NCBI GenBank assembly: GCA_037349315.1
Contig: JBAIAC010000035.1
Span: 11,980,501 to 12,044,500 of the forward strand
DNA: 64,000 nt
Source: Chelydra serpentina
Taxonomy: Eukaryota; Chordata; Testudines; Chelydridae
Direction: 5' to 3'
Part shown: in pieces, positions 1 through 11,689 of the stretch
How the letters are laid out: the number at the start of each line of letters is the position of its first letter
How positions within the stretch are numbered: position 1 is the stretch's first letter
Translations under genes and position numbers: made by a program
Notes under the pieces: generated by a model
Databases searched by the model: none
What the model saw: the letters and a program-made list of their open reading frames with translations, nothing else
What the model was told of the DNA's origin: nothing

Positions 1-26
1 GGGAAAAGGAATGATCATCCCCCACC

Positions 27-54
27 GTGGACAGGCCAAAGAAATGTCAAATCA
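27..54. repeat. 28-bp direct repeat, copy A
   Basis: This 28-bp block matches 1871-1898 at 26 of 28 positions, with the two differences adjacent in the middle. Copy B lies at the upstream (minus-strand 5') end of the coiled-coil coding relic. Copy A lies at the left edge of the window, past the relic's 3' end. It may be the start of a second tandem copy running off the window, or a longer duplication that has decayed. The match is visible in the sequence; the interpretation is open. Confidence 0.6.
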
Positions 55-107
55 GACACGCAAAATGTTTCAGACTTCATTTGTAAACTCTGCGTGACCA
101 CCTTTTG

Positions 108-195
108 TTATGTCTACACACAGTGCCTAGCACAATGGGGCTCCAATCCTTGCCTGGGTCACCACATTTGCAGTACAAGACAATAATAAAGTAAA
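108..195. repeat. ancient SINE tail fragment (MIR-like)
   Basis: The segment holds the phrase 'gcctagcacaatggggctcc' followed by a degenerate 'gcagtacaagacaataataaa'. The same tail recurs near 11430 and 31725 in this window. I associate it with an old amniote CORE-SINE or LINE 3' tail. It is a short decayed copy, and the family name is uncertain. Confidence 0.45.
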
Positions 196-559
196 ACTTC
201 TAAGCCAATAGAAGCCATGCAGCGAGGCCACAGGCAAATGGCTCCTGTGGCTTCTGCCACCGAGCCACTCTACCCTTCCTTTCTAAAACTAAAAGCCTAT
301 GGATGAAGTGCAAGAGTGTATAAGAGAAATGACCTGCACTAATGAAAAGCATTATACAAGCTACAGTAACTCATTTACCATTCGGAGATCCCAGCTCACA
401 GTCCTGTGCTCATCCATCAGACAACTCAGCCTCTTTAAACCTGTAGTTTTAAAAATTAATATTCAATAATACAAAAGTTATTTTCTTGAGGCATTATTAC
501 GGAGAAATCAAGCCACCTTGAGAGGGCTTGAGACATACGTTGTTAAGTTGTTCCCGGAG

Positions 560-1894
560 GTGGCTCTTGTCTCAGAAGGACTCTTGCAGCTGAACATTTT
601 TGTCATCCTGTTGCCCTCCCAAGAATTTCCTTCTTGCTCTGCCACAGCTGAGCACTATGTTCTGATCCTGGAGGGCTTGTAGAGCCATCCTATGCTCCTT
701 CTGCCACCGCTGCAGCTGGTCCTGCATCTTGGAGAAACTTTGCATAGCTGACTGCATGTCCTGTTGCAGGTCTGGTTGCAGATCTGCAGAGATGTCAGCT
801 CCTCATCCATCCTGTGCTGAATCTCCTCAATTCCGGTCCTGCTGTCATTGTAAAGAGCTTCTTTCTCCATCTGTAGCCACAGGAAGCTGTTGCTGCCTCC
901 TCAGTTTCTCGGCTATTGGTCAGCTCTTCCTGGAGACAAGAGGTCTTGACCTCGTCACAATTGTTCCTTTAGCAGACTCGTTTCCTCTTTCTCCACCTCC
1001 CATTTTAGTTCCACTTTTGACAGGACAGGCCTGCGAGCTGCTGATGTCTGGGTCTTGCTGTTGGTCAGGATCTCCTGCAGTCGCTCCTTGTCTTCTCACT
1101 TCAGTTCTCAGGGCAGCAGCAGCTTTACACCCTTCAACGCAATGCTGTCTTTCTCCTCCAGGATGTGCTGCCTGTCCACAGCATCTCTCACCTCCTGTTT
1201 CAGCTGGTTGATGGTGTCCATTGATCACTATAATCATATCTAGCTGCCCTTTTTGGAGTTGCTCCTTCTCAAGCTGTAGGGTTTCCTCAAGCCCCTCCAG
1301 TTCCAATTCCTGGGTAGGTTTCCCTTTGCATAACTCCTTTTCCACCCGATCTTCCTAGCGACAGGCAGCCTGGCGTTCCTTGGATTCAGAGTCCATTGGC
1401 TTTTCTCCAGTCATGCTACCCTTATTATCAAGGCTGCGAGGGAAGACTGGTATTTGGACATCATGGTTCTTTCCAAGTCCAGTAACTTGGCTTTCAAATC
1501 TGTCCCGACTTGGCCGACATGGAGATTGGTTTTCTTAAGCTGGTTGTTCACAATATCATTGTTGCTCGGGTCCCCCTCTAGATGAGCCGGCATGTGCTCA
1601 TGTAGGTGCTGGATGCTCCTCTTCATCTGCTGGGCTTCTTGGAGGCTAACCTGGAGTTTCCTCTGATGAATGCTGTGCTTGTTTGCCAGTGTGTGGACTC
1701 CTTCACTCATCTTAGCCACAAGCAAGTGGCTTCTCTTCTTCAGGACTAGTACTTTCTGCCTGCCCTCTAAGCACTGGATTTGTTCCCGTTACTCGGCCGG
1801 TTTCAATATAAAAAACCTGTCTCTGGGTCTGCAAATTACCCAACCGTTCGGTAAGACTATCAGAGCCATTGTGGACAGGCCAACAAAATGTCAA
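560..1894 (-). pseudogene. decayed intron-less coiled-coil coding relic
   Basis: Read on the minus strand, 1894 to 560 gives a run of heptad-like, Glu/Gln/Lys/Leu-rich protein spread over several frames. The clearest block is 1725-1411, with motifs such as LANKHSIHQRKL, SLQEAQQMKR and LLDLERTMMSKYQ. Continuing blocks include ELEGLEETLQLEKEQLQ (about 1330-1275), MEKEALYNDSRTGIEEIQ (about 870-815) and FSKMQDQLQRWQKEHRMALQ (about 740-680). Frameshifts near 1770, 1410, 1250, 1150, 930 and 790 and several stops break the frame. No introns are evident over about 1.3 kb, which suggests a processed pseudogene or the gag-like part of a retroelement. No poly(A) stretch is visible near 560. I do not recognise the parent protein. 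A decayed gene for a long coiled-coil cytoskeletal or centrosomal protein is possible but unproven. Confidence 0.5.
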
Positions 1895-1898
1895 ATCA
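1871..1898. repeat. 28-bp direct repeat, copy B
   Basis: Partner of 27-54 (26 of 28 identical). On the minus strand it lies just upstream of, and reads into, the coiled-coil relic. In both copies the local minus-strand reading is TF(C/L)WPVH followed by Asn or Gly. This makes it likely that the duplicated piece belongs to the relic's 5' end. Confidence 0.6.
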
Positions 1899-2221
1899 CC
1901 CCCATGAACCTTCGACTTCCTCTCTGTCTTTGCTCCAGTTCCCCCACCCTGGGTACCCTGCTGCCTATCAGAGCTCTTCAGGCTCCTTTATTAGGCTACT
2001 TGAGCTCCTCACACACTCATCCTCTGTGCCCTGAGTCAGGGCACCCGAGGCAAGTGGGGAAAAAGTCTAAAACCCATGGCCGACCCTACCCCTGAAGCTT
2101 GCCCTCTAGAGGCCCAAGCATGTGGGGCTAGCCCAGGAGTGCAATCTCGTATATTCCCATAATGACAGCCCCTCAGTCCAAAGTTCTTGTAGGTCAGCAT
2201 TTTACAACATGCCTTCCTTCC

Positions 2222-2442
2222 CAGTGGCATAGTCAGGTTTAGAGCACAGGTTTAGAGCAGAGCTAAAAAAAGGCACTGGGAGCAAAAGGCGTCGGGAGCA
2301 AAAAAAGGCACCGGGAGCAAAAACAAATGCTCTGCTCTGGCTGCAGCATAGGAGCAAAAGGCGTCGGAGCACAAAAAAGGCGTCGCTTCCGCTCAGTGGG
2401 GGAGCAGCCTCTCCCCCTGCTCCTCCCCTGGCTACGCTACTG
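2222..2442. mobile_element. non-autonomous hAT element, family 1 (221 bp)
   Basis: The ends are cagtggcatagtcagg and, inverted at the right, ctggctacgctactg. The flanks are ttccttcc and tttcttcc, an 8-bp target duplication with one mismatch, as hAT transposons make. The interior carries repeated 'gggagcaaaa' units followed by a G/C-rich end. It is the same length (221 bp) and layout as the copy at 49954-50174, and shares termini with 39999-40484 and 40497-40957. It has no coding capacity. It sits inside GC-richer sequence on the 5' side of the coiled-coil relic. Confidence 0.85.
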
Positions 2443-3400
2443 TTTCTTCCCCATATTTAAAGCAAATTATCCACCAAATACCACTCTTCGTGGCCCAAAA
2501 CTGTATCCCCTCAGTCCTTTGTTCAGCTTCTGCAGCTGTCTGGGCCCCAGTATCCTTAATTGTCCAGAGACCTCCTCATGAATCTCAGAGTCCCATGTCA
2601 GCCACCAATTCAGATAATCTCTGGTTGCTCGGGGCAGACCCAACCTGTGTGTCCCTCTTGGCAACAGTCCTCCGCACACCTGATTGGCAGGACCATATGT
2701 CCCCAGTCCCCAGGACCCCTCCTTTTTTGGTGTTCACGCAGAGGTGGCCTGTCCCATCCCTACTGCAGCCACTAGGCCCCCTGCCAAGCCCTGGGATGAG
2801 AACTTCTGGGGTCGTGCAGTTTCTCCACCTCTCTGGGAGGTCAGACAACTCACAGACCCACATAGCACAGGCGCCTCTCTGCCTTCTCGGCCCTGCTTGA
2901 TAGGGGGCGGGATTTTCAGTCCCTATTCAGGTGCTGCATATAAAGGCAGAGGCAGCTCCCGAGCACCTCCTTGTGGCACTGTGTGGTGGTGCAGATGTGC
3001 CCCCCCCCCCGCTTCATTTCCCCACTGGAGCAGCAGATTTACTTTAACCGCCCAAGGCAAGGAGAGACTGTCACATTAGCAAAATGCCATATCCCCTTTT
3101 TAATCGGGTTTCAGGACAGGAATAATCACAAAAAAACCCCAAAAAATCCAGTTCATCAGGATACTGGTTCAGGGCTCCCACACTTACAATCCACACCCAA
3201 GTCTCTGAATCGGGTTAGGGTGTCTACTGGTGCCTGAGAGAACAACTACCATCTACCGCTGCCTGCCTGGCTTCTACTCCCCTCTCTCTTGCTCCACTTC
3301 CTGTTCTGCCTCTAGGCAGAAAAAGGCCTCCTTGATTATCCCCAGGGTGCAGACTCCAGCCTGTACCTTAAAGGGGTATTGTACATTTTCCCCAACTCCT
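2443..3400. other. GC-richer unassigned stretch, possibly LTR-derived
   Basis: No gene is supported. A TATA-like catataaaggcag lies at 2937-2949 on the plus strand, and a G/C homopolymer run lies at 3000-3010. Short overlapping frames occur on both strands without recognisable motifs. With the 2222-2442 insertion removed, this block continues smoothly from the coiled-coil relic. A retroelement 5' region on the minus strand is therefore conceivable. I could not find paired long terminal repeats or a clear primer-binding site. Confidence 0.3.
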
Positions 3401-3424
3401 ATACACTCTTTCATATTATTGTAT

Positions 3425-3590
3425 TATTTTATTATTATTTGTATTGTGGTAGCACTTAGGGGTCCCAATCAGAAATCAGGGCCCCAAAGTATACAAAAAT
3501 ATAACCAATAGACAGTCCTTGCTCCAAGGAGTCTACTATCCAAGTACAAGACAAGAGACAACGGGTGGATACAGACAAGCCGAGCCGACC
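3425..3590 (+). repeat. ancient dispersed SINE-like repeat
   Basis: The block opens with attatttgtattgtggtagc, passes through 'ggggtcccaatcagaaatca' and ends with 'gacaagagacaacgggtgga'. The order of phrases matches a repeat common in turtles and other sauropsids. Another copy begins near 10275. The copy is diverged and non-coding. I am not sure of the formal family name. Confidence 0.5.
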
Positions 3591-6239
3591 GAGGGGAGTG
3601 ACAAGCACAGTTCTTATATTCTGCATGTATTGACTTTGTTTCCCATAGTAAGCATTGCGAGTGATTGATCAGAGAAAACAAGGAAACAATGAAAGCAGGC
3701 TAATTACTGAGCAAGATGTCCAATGTCAGAATACGGTGGAAAAGTTGTATTGTCATCGAAGACATTTCTTCCTGCCTACTAACTCCAGTATTCCAGAGGA
3801 ATGCAATCCCTCAGCAGTATTTATAGGCAGCATTCAGAAGAGATATGGTCCTAAGCCAAGCCCCTATAGCCCAATAAGCCCTAAACATCAACAAATCAGT
3901 ATCTAGCTCCAAAAAAGGACTTTGCAGCTTAGCCTATCTTTAAATCATACTATCCAGAGCAGTTCAGAACTGTGAATGGAAAATTTCTATCATAGCCTTT
4001 CTTATCACAGCATATTCAGCTCTATAATAGAATCTGAAATGTCTCGAACACTTCCTTACATTTTTCAGATCATATTAATCAAAGCAAACATGAATATGGT
4101 GGAAAATAGAAGTGAGTAATATTAAAGATACCTTACGCAATTGAAAACTATTAAACTAAAAAACAAAACAAAACACAGCAGGGTATGCGGGACATGATGC
4201 AGTAGGTACGAGATGTTAAATTATGTGTTAGATCAATAGCCGAGAGAGAGGAGTTCAGATTCTGGGACAGAGCCTCTTTGTTAAAACATGTATGTCAAAA
4301 CGCATGTGCAAATATAGTAAAGGCTAATTAGGGAACAATTTTTGCCAACTACCGTGTTGAAGTTATCTTGAACTTTTAGCTCATAAAATGTGCTAAATTA
4401 TGTTTCTAGAAGTTAAGTTTTAAACTCACCTTTGCTATTGCTATAGAACAGTGCATGCATCCAAATCAACTACCAGCTTGATTACATCCACATTACATGG
4501 CTTTTTTCATCATAAGGTCACTGTGAGGTTCAATCACTTCAATCAAATGGCTTTTTAGAGAGAAAGAGAGAATCGCCTATTGATCCCTAAAAGAGGCCGC
4601 TGCTATGCTGCTATTTCATTAAACGCCTTCACATGAACTTCAAATGTGTGCATGGAATCCCTTCCCGTAGGAGTAGGAGGTTGTGTTTGTTCATGGCTCT
4701 GTAACATTCTCTGCATATCATTCTTTGCTTATCTTCCCACATGCTGACCTTCTTGTCCCTGGAAGTGCTTTCTTCTTTTCTTTTTTATGAAGTTTCTCAG
4801 GAAATATGTCTTCCAATTGATGCATTGGCTCCAAGAAAGACAAAACTCAATAAGAACAAGTGTATCTTGATTTTATCAGCTTCTCTAAGATACACTTAGA
4901 TTGAAGTCCATCCCCCCTCCTTTTATTTTCTTGTCCCTTATATCCATGCAGATACACAATATGACGGATTTCTTTGTATGCTTGGAGAAAACAATAGAAG
5001 AGTTAGGTTTTTGCTTAATTTCCAGGATCGAACTCCACATACGCAAGGGGTGATGTGACTTGTCTTCCTTCCAGAAACCACATCAGCAGCTAGCAATTTA
5101 AACCAGATCCATCAATACTTGTCCAATTACTGCAACTCTCATTCCTAATATGTACTACAGAATGAATTTAAAACTAGTAAAGGATTGGGAAGGTATACAC
5201 ACTATTATTATATGTGACTTTAAGGACCTGATACAAAGTCCATAGAAAGATTCCCACCAACTTCAACAGGTTTTGGTTTAAGCTCTTAGTTTGGTGCAAG
5301 AATAGTTACATTATGAAGTATATGTAAAAATTGCATGCCATCTATTTAAGAGATGAGCTGAGAATTTTGCTTATTATAGTGAGACACACGTTTCAAAGAA
5401 AGAAATCTATAGCAAAGCGTAGTTGAACTGGAAACTAAATCTCTGTAGTGTCTCATCAGGGGCGATCTAATCATGAAAACAAAGACCTACAGTCTTTACT
5501 TGGCAAAGCTCCCTGTGTCACGGTGGTCTACCTTTATAAGAAGCTGTTATGTATTTATTATTACTAAGCTATCTCTAATCATAGGTATTTGAAGTCTCTA
5601 AAGGGAAGATGAGCTGTCAAAACTATCAGGGCAAAGAAAGGTTTGTTTTTGCCATTCCCTTAAGAATTTTTTGTTTAGAGGTATAGGAGAGTGGAGTTGC
5701 ATTTCTATGGCTCAATAAGAACCTGAAGATATTATCCTTTAATAACCGATTCCTTCTCTACTCTGGAAATTCTTTTCTGTGCATACATGCACTTATGTAT
5801 ACGCTTCAAGAGGAATACAGAATTGGTCCTCAGTGTGCTAATAAATAAATTACACAATAAGCAAGGAGTTACATTGGTCTCAACGATGCTGATTCTAGAA
5901 ATAATTTCTAAAACTAGCTAGGTTCTCAAACTGAGTGAATAATTGATGAATAATAATTTATTCATCAAGCTTCCACTCTTTGTCTTACAAAGTGTTCAAG
6001 AGGAGCTCTCGAATTTATTCTCGACATTTTCCCGCCTCTACATAAATAGCTCATGAACAGTTGGTTGTGAATATTCATTATTCAAACTTTGAAATCTGCA
6101 CGGTGTGGGCCAGTAATATAAATGATGTCATATTAGTTCTGTTCCTTGATGACTTATGTAACTAAACTGCAGAGCGTAAAATTTGAATATTATAATTTGT
6201 AACATGAGGGGTCCTCTGCCTGGGGTTTCCTCATCCATC
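3591..6239. other. unassigned AT-rich DNA
   Basis: No gene, RNA gene or clear mobile element was recognised. A local perfect hairpin occurs at about 5942-5967 (ttgatgaataa and its complement around a four-base loop). The run after it, to about 6180, keeps AT-rich, homeobox-site-like words and could be conserved non-coding DNA. That cannot be judged without alignment. Confidence 0.4.
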
Positions 6240-6427
6240 CAGGGGCGGCGCCAGCTTTTTTGCTGCCCGGTGGCCGAAGAAGCTGCCGCCAAACTGCCAC
6301 CGGAGTCCTCAGCGGCACTTCAGTGGCAGCTTCGGCCGGCAGCCACCGAGGGACCTGAGATGCCGCCCCCCAAATCCTGGCGCCCTAGGCGACCGCCTAG
6401 GGTCACCTAATGGTAGCGCCAGCCCTG
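6240..6427. mobile_element. non-autonomous hAT element, family 2 (188 bp)
   Basis: The ends are caggggcggcgccagc and, at the right, gtagcgccagccctg, which are imperfect inverted repeats. The flanks are an exact 8-bp target duplication, catccatc, at 6232-6239 and 6428-6435. The interior is very GC-rich, with 'ctgccgcc' words and the near-palindrome 'cgccctaggcgaccgcctag'. A second copy with the same ends and interior is at 36376-36567. No coding capacity. Confidence 0.9.
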
Positions 6428-6502
6428 CATCCATCCCACTATTCCTATAATGATAAATGATGTGGGGGTCTCAGCTATATGGGAGATGGGTCCTGGTACA
6501 TC

Positions 6503-6540
6503 AGGGGGGTCCCAAATATGAAAAGGTTGAGAATCACTGT
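6503..6540. mobile_element. minimal hAT end remnant with target duplication
   Basis: A 38-bp insert ends in ggttgagaatcactg, the right end typical of Charlie-type hAT elements. It is flanked by the exact 8-bp repeat ggtacatc at 6495-6502 and 6541-6548. The left end (aggggggtccc) is not a terminal inverted repeat. Nearly all of the element, including the left end, therefore seems to be missing while the target duplication is kept. Confidence 0.6.
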
Positions 6541-7485
6541 GGTACATCAACTCAATCTGATTTTTTGATTTTTTTTTAACATTCTGGCTTAAAATTCACA
6601 TTTCATGTGAATTTATCTCAGTAAAACTCAATTTCTCAGTTGATCATAAAAAGCTAACAAAAAAATGTCATGAACAGGGTCAAATCAACACTTGTTTACG
6701 AATTCAAAGGACTATGCATGGGGGAATATTTGCTTCCATTGTCTCAGTGCTAGTTGTATGCTAGGAGAGAGGTCTAACGTTTTTCAGAATTATTACAGTT
6801 GCTTGGAATCAAAATGAGAAACACAAAGAGCTGGAGGCTTGGTACAAAATGAGGAGCTCCCATCAAAACAGCAGGAAAATACATTTGTCCTTTAAAACAA
6901 AAATTGAAGGCTTCTAAGGAAAAAAACGGCAGATTAACCTTAAAATAATAGGTATTAAGGTACTGAAGGGAGTAACCTTTAAGGCATGTCTTCAAAATGA
7001 ATCCCTGCAGTCTTGAATCTGAATACCAGAGGGGAAGAGAGAGCCTTGAAATGAGCAAACATTACTCTGGCAAGTCATCAGAACCGACAAAAGAATTTAA
7101 AAGTTTTGAGCTAGAATATTTCCTTTCCGTGATAAAATCAGAAACCTAAAAGCAGTAGGGAAAGCAAGTGGCAAAAGAGAATATCAAGGGGAAATAAATC
7201 TCTTATTTTAAATGTATTTAGTGGTGCAGCCACAGAGGAAAAGATTAAATTCAATTTACTCTGAGTGGGTAACAGTACAGTATATTATCTATTGCTTTAT
7301 ATCTTGCTATCCTTAAAGTTTTCAGTGAAACACAGCTTCACAATTTCTTTATGTACAACTATCTCTAAACTTCCAGGACGGTGAGTTGTGTACTATTTAC
7401 CAGGAAACCACTAATGTTCAGAATAGCCATCTGTAAAATCAAGACAATGACACCTCCCTGATAAACAGATGAACGCATGGAAGGC

Positions 7486-7538
7486 AAGGTAGCCTAATGG
7501 CTAGCACACTGGACTTGGACTTAGGAGACCTAGGTTCA
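7486..7538 (+). repeat. tRNA-headed SINE fragment
   Basis: The segment 'gtagcctaatggctagcaca' has an A-box-like start and about 40 bases later reaches 'gacctaggttca', which fits a B box. It is cut off immediately after this point, where the next element (ggtgaaagtaag...) begins. It resembles a tRNA head of a SINE rather than a working tRNA gene: there is no closed acceptor stem or anticodon context that I can fold. Confidence 0.55.
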
Positions 7539-7690
7539 GAGGTGAAAGTAAGCTGGTACGGTCTGATACGGCATACTGGCAAGAGCCAGTATGCCGTGCC
7601 AGACCAGACCAGCTTCCCCGGCGGTTATTTAAATGGTGCGGGGCTCCAGCCGCTACGGGGCGCCCTGGGCCCTTTAAATCCTGCCAGGAC
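7539..7690. mobile_element. GC-rich DNA-transposon fragment sharing a module with 40102-40215
   Basis: The segment starts 'gaggtgaaagtaagctggta', an end I associate with a turtle non-autonomous DNA transposon. Positions 7566-7683 then match 40102-40215 closely, including 'ggggctccagccgct' and 'gccctgggccctttaaa'. A short hairpin, 'catactggcaagagccagtatg', is at 7572-7593. No right terminal repeat was found, so the element is either truncated or composite. Confidence 0.55.
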
Positions 7691-8270
7691 TAAGTTTGGA
7701 ATCCAGCACATGGTAGGAGCCAAAAGCCAGGGTGTCCTCAGCCCTGCCCCGCCCCGCCACGGCTCCCGGAACACTGCAATAGCGAGCGAGAGGAACAAAG
7801 TCTCACATGCACACACAGCCTCACCCTCCAAGGCTGCTCCCATGCCTGAACCATATGCACCCACTTGGAACTGCTGCCCAGGAGAAGTGCAGCGTGAATC
7901 AATTATTCTGCGGGGAAAGAGTAAAATCTTCAGGGGACGTTAATTCTGCACTTGCACAGTGGCGCAGAATTCCCCCAGGGAATACAGGTACAATACATAG
8001 AAGAGTCACACATCATCCCACGCCTGCATGGCTGCAAAAGCTACAACTCAGGTCCTCTGCTTGCATCTGCTTCCTCCTCCCTCCTTCTCCCAGAAGCATC
8101 CTCCTCTGTGCCTGCTTTCCTCCCTTCCGGACATTCCACTTTACTTGTCTGAACTCCCATCTACAGTTAGGACAACCTCAGTCTCACCAACCCCCCATTG
8201 TTCAAAAATCAAAAATACAAGAGCTAGAAACTGGTTTTACTCTGAAAATGAAAGCTGAGCTTCTCAGGTA
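7691..8270. other. unassigned, repeat-like
   Basis: No gene is supported. Frames here are short and lack motifs. Around 7940-7972 there is an imperfect inverted pair, 'aattctgca' and 'gcgcagaatt', within a phrase I have seen in other turtle repeats. The rest is not assigned. Confidence 0.3.
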
Positions 8271-10270
8271 GTCACCTGATTCCAGAAGCTGGGGCTTTAA
8301 CAACCAACCAAGAAGAGTGAATTGGCAACACACACATGCATGCCTTCCCACCCTTTTTCTCAATGCCTGCAAAAAATCCATCCATGCTTCCTCACCCCAT
8401 GTATCCACTAATTTGCCAGAGAATGTTACAACCCCTCCAGGGATAAGAGGAGGCTTTGGGTTAAGCTCCCTTTCTGCAGAAAGGTAATGAGAATGGAGTT
8501 AATTTAGAAGTTGCAGGCTGAGTGTTTCTCAGCTGTAGCTCCAGTTGCCCTGCTTCACCCCCTTCTGGCTGGAATAGAAACAGACACTGAGATAAGCAAA
8601 TACGGGAGGAGCTGAAGAGCCAGCTGGAGACTGAGCTGTTGCCTATCTGGCTCTGCTTTGCAAGAACCCCATTTCTCCAGATACACAAACCTACCCAAGT
8701 CCCAGGATGGAACTTTTTGGCACCCCACTGTTAAGCTTTTGCCATACTGAACATTACCCATATCCTACCCTCTTTTCCAGTTTCTAACCCACGAGGATGC
8801 TTTATTTTTCATTCACAGGCAAAATCATTGTCAAGGTACATACTGGGGTGAGATTATCCCAGGTGCTCAGATAACACAGTGACAAACATGGAATGATGGA
8901 CAGAGTAGATTAGACAGATTAGCTCTTTTCTTATGCAGTCGTTTTACAGATACTTAATTAGCTAATCGCTTGGTGTTTCCTTCCTCAGCTCATCTGATCA
9001 GTGCCATCAGGGTATTTGATTGGGGTGAGTGGCTTTACAGAATCTTCACAAAATAATCCATCACTTCATAGAGGGCCATGCATTCATTAACTGGGTTAAT
9101 TGCTGCCAATCCAGACATCTGTGCTCAGCACCTTAAAAAAAGAAAAAGATAAACACTGGTTTCCTGAAATGTTGGTGATGAAGAACTTGTCCTGTGGTTA
9201 CTCAATCCCAGCTCCTATGTTCCAAATCAGCCATACAGAAAGAGCGAGCCAGACAGGAGAATTTATCAAACAAGTTGATACATTTCTTTTGGGGAGAGTG
9301 GGGCACGTCTCCTGGAATGACTATTTTTAGAAGGACACTTCCCCCTCATTTCCAATTTCCCAAAAGCTGAGAGAGAAGCTTCAAGGAAAACAAGAAGTTG
9401 GAGATTGAAATAAGAGTCCCAATAGACAAATGGAAGCTATTTGGGAATTTCTAGCTGGAGAGTCATTTATTTTAATGTAATCCTGGGTGATACAGATGCT
9501 TGAATTCCCCATGTATTATCTTTCATTGAAAAAATATGGAAGGGGAAGTTGCTATTCTCTAGTTCAGGGATTCAAACTTTTGAACAATAATGTTCGTGAT
9601 TAGAAATTTGTTTCAAAACAGAAGTTGGAGTGGGTGAGACTTTGGACTAATTTAAGGAACTCCAGAGTTATTGAACTAGAAATGTACAAATGACGTGTTC
9701 ACTGAATTAGACAGTATTTTGGGACATCTTGGTAGCTAAATATGAATTTTAAAATAACAAGAATTTAGTGGGTTTGGCTTTTTCCTTTCCCCTTGTTAAC
9801 ACTTCAAATGTAATGATTATATATGAAGGGCATTGAATTATAAATGAACAATTGCTTTTTCTTTATCTGCTTTGGAAAGAATTACAGAGTTATTTCATGA
9901 GATTACTGAACTAGGTAATCTGAGAAGGTCTGGTTGTGATGATGAAGAAAAGCTACATCATAAGAATATTTGATAGGTGGAAAGAATTAAAGGAGTTTGG
10001 TTAGTCACAGTAACATCTACTAAACGCACAATGAGCTCAGGCAACTTTAAAAGGAAACAAAATTCTATGATACATGGAAGCAAAAATGTAGAGTACCAGG
10101 ATATGCCCATAAAACAGAGTAGATATAAGGTTGCTATAATGAATTTAGCAAGCAGACATGTAACTGAATAAAAATGATCATTCTCTAAAAATTTGTATCT
10201 AAGGGTAACGAAAAAAGAATTGGAGAGTGTGTTTCACAAGAAAAAGTTCCAGGGATGTTTGATTGAAATG
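8271..10270. other. unassigned AT-rich DNA
   Basis: No gene or intact element was recognised. A possible single hAT end ('gttcagggattcaaactttt') occurs at about 9562-9581 without a partner. Confidence 0.4.
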
Positions 10271-10274
10271 AGAT

Positions 10275-10400
10275 ATTAATTATTTGTATTGTAGTAGTTT
10301 TTAGAGGCTCTGATTAAGGATCAGGGTCTCACAGTGTTAGGAGTTATACAACCAATAATGAATTTTTAAAACACTGCAATTTGTCTGATCGCCTCTGTAA
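10275..10400 (+). repeat. ancient dispersed SINE-like repeat, second copy
   Basis: It starts 'tatttgtattgtagtagttt' and continues with 'aggctctgattaaggatcag', matching the opening of the repeat at 3425-3590. It is more diverged and lacks the far end. Confidence 0.45.
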
Positions 10401-11269
10401 GTTTGTTCCAAAGATGAAGAAGCCCTGCAACCAAGACGGCTTTATCCACAGCTCTCTCTCCCACCTGCAAGGGGGTGCACTCAAAGAAACAAAGGAGGAG
10501 TAAGAGGTGCAGTTAGCCAAGCACCTGTGACAGTAAAATGAGTGGACCCTCCTGGTGTAAGGGAGTGGGAAATGTGCAAAGATAGGAAAAAAGAAAAAGC
10601 AGCAATCGTTCTAGAAACTCAATTTTCATTTACTTTCTTAAGTATGTTTGCAAACAAAGAAAGATTCACCCAATGTGAGTGTGGTACATTTGAGCCCGAC
10701 TGACAATGACAATATTTTCAGTGTACTATATAAATGGGAAACATACGGGCTGGCTATTTAAATCTAATCTGAAAGTCTAAATGATAGGAAACAGCTGCTG
10801 GATGAATGCTAATGTTGTAAAGAACAGCTTTATCATTTTACCAGTTTGGGTTTTTTTCTGTATCCATTCTAGACACCCCCACAGTTCTGCTGACTTACTT
10901 TACGGAATCTCGCTCATCAAATGTGAACGTACTCATGCTGTTCAGGTCCGTACAGAAGCTTTTCTTCTGGTTTGCAATTACTTATGAAGGCTGGTACTCT
11001 TTAGTGGCCTGATAATACATTCCTTGTGTACCCAAAATGCCCTTTGATGTGGTGGTTCATAGCATGCAAGGCCAGGCATTTAGTCTTTACATAGAAAAGA
11101 TGCTGACTACGTTTAGATAGCTTATTATATTCTTAAACATCTAAAGAAATAAATGCATATGTAACAGGGCAAACTAAGGGCTGGAAAACAGCTTGGAATC
11201 CGTGAAATCTTGGTTCATTTTCAGAAGTTAAATCACACATTGTCCAACTGCATTGTCAATGGATAGAGC

Positions 11270-11485
11270 ACAGAAAAGTTGGATCCTCTTCCATGTTCTG
11301 CTACTGACTGACAGTGTAACCTTGAGCAAATCACTTCTTCTCTCGCTGACACCATTTCCTCTTCAACCCTTTGTCTTGTCTATTTCGATTGCATGGTCTT
11401 TGGGGCAGTAACTGCCTGTCATGTGCCTGTATAGTGTCTAGCACAATGAGGCCCTGATTCCCGTAGGTGCTACTGTAATGCATTT
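11270..11485 (+). repeat. MIR-like CORE-SINE
   Basis: It contains the MIR core phrase ('gctactgactgacagtgtaa' then 'ccttgagcaaatcacttc') followed by a tail 'ctttggggcagtaactgcct' and 'gtctagcacaatgaggccct'. The order is that of an old amniote CORE-SINE with a LINE-like tail. It is diverged and non-coding. Confidence 0.65.
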
Positions 11486-11689
11486 TTTTGTGTGTGTGGA
11501 GGATTATGAAATGTTTAGAGAAGTGCTATTCCCGCCCCCTCTCCCACCCCCTGCAGACCTGAACTAGAAGTCTTGTGTGAGAGGCTTTTCTGGCTGCAAC
11601 CAGAAACAACCATCTTGGAAAATTCTATGAGCTAGGATTTTGAAGATTTTTCCAGTCCCGTTTTGCACACTCATCAGGTTGGGACATCC

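Noticed and set aside
729..1211. 161-codon plus-strand frame
   Set aside because: It is the Cys/Ser-rich antisense shadow of the minus-strand coiled-coil relic.
2937..2949. TATA-box-like sequence on the plus strand
   Set aside because: No gene follows and no LTR partner or poly(A) signal at a fitting distance was found. It may be chance.
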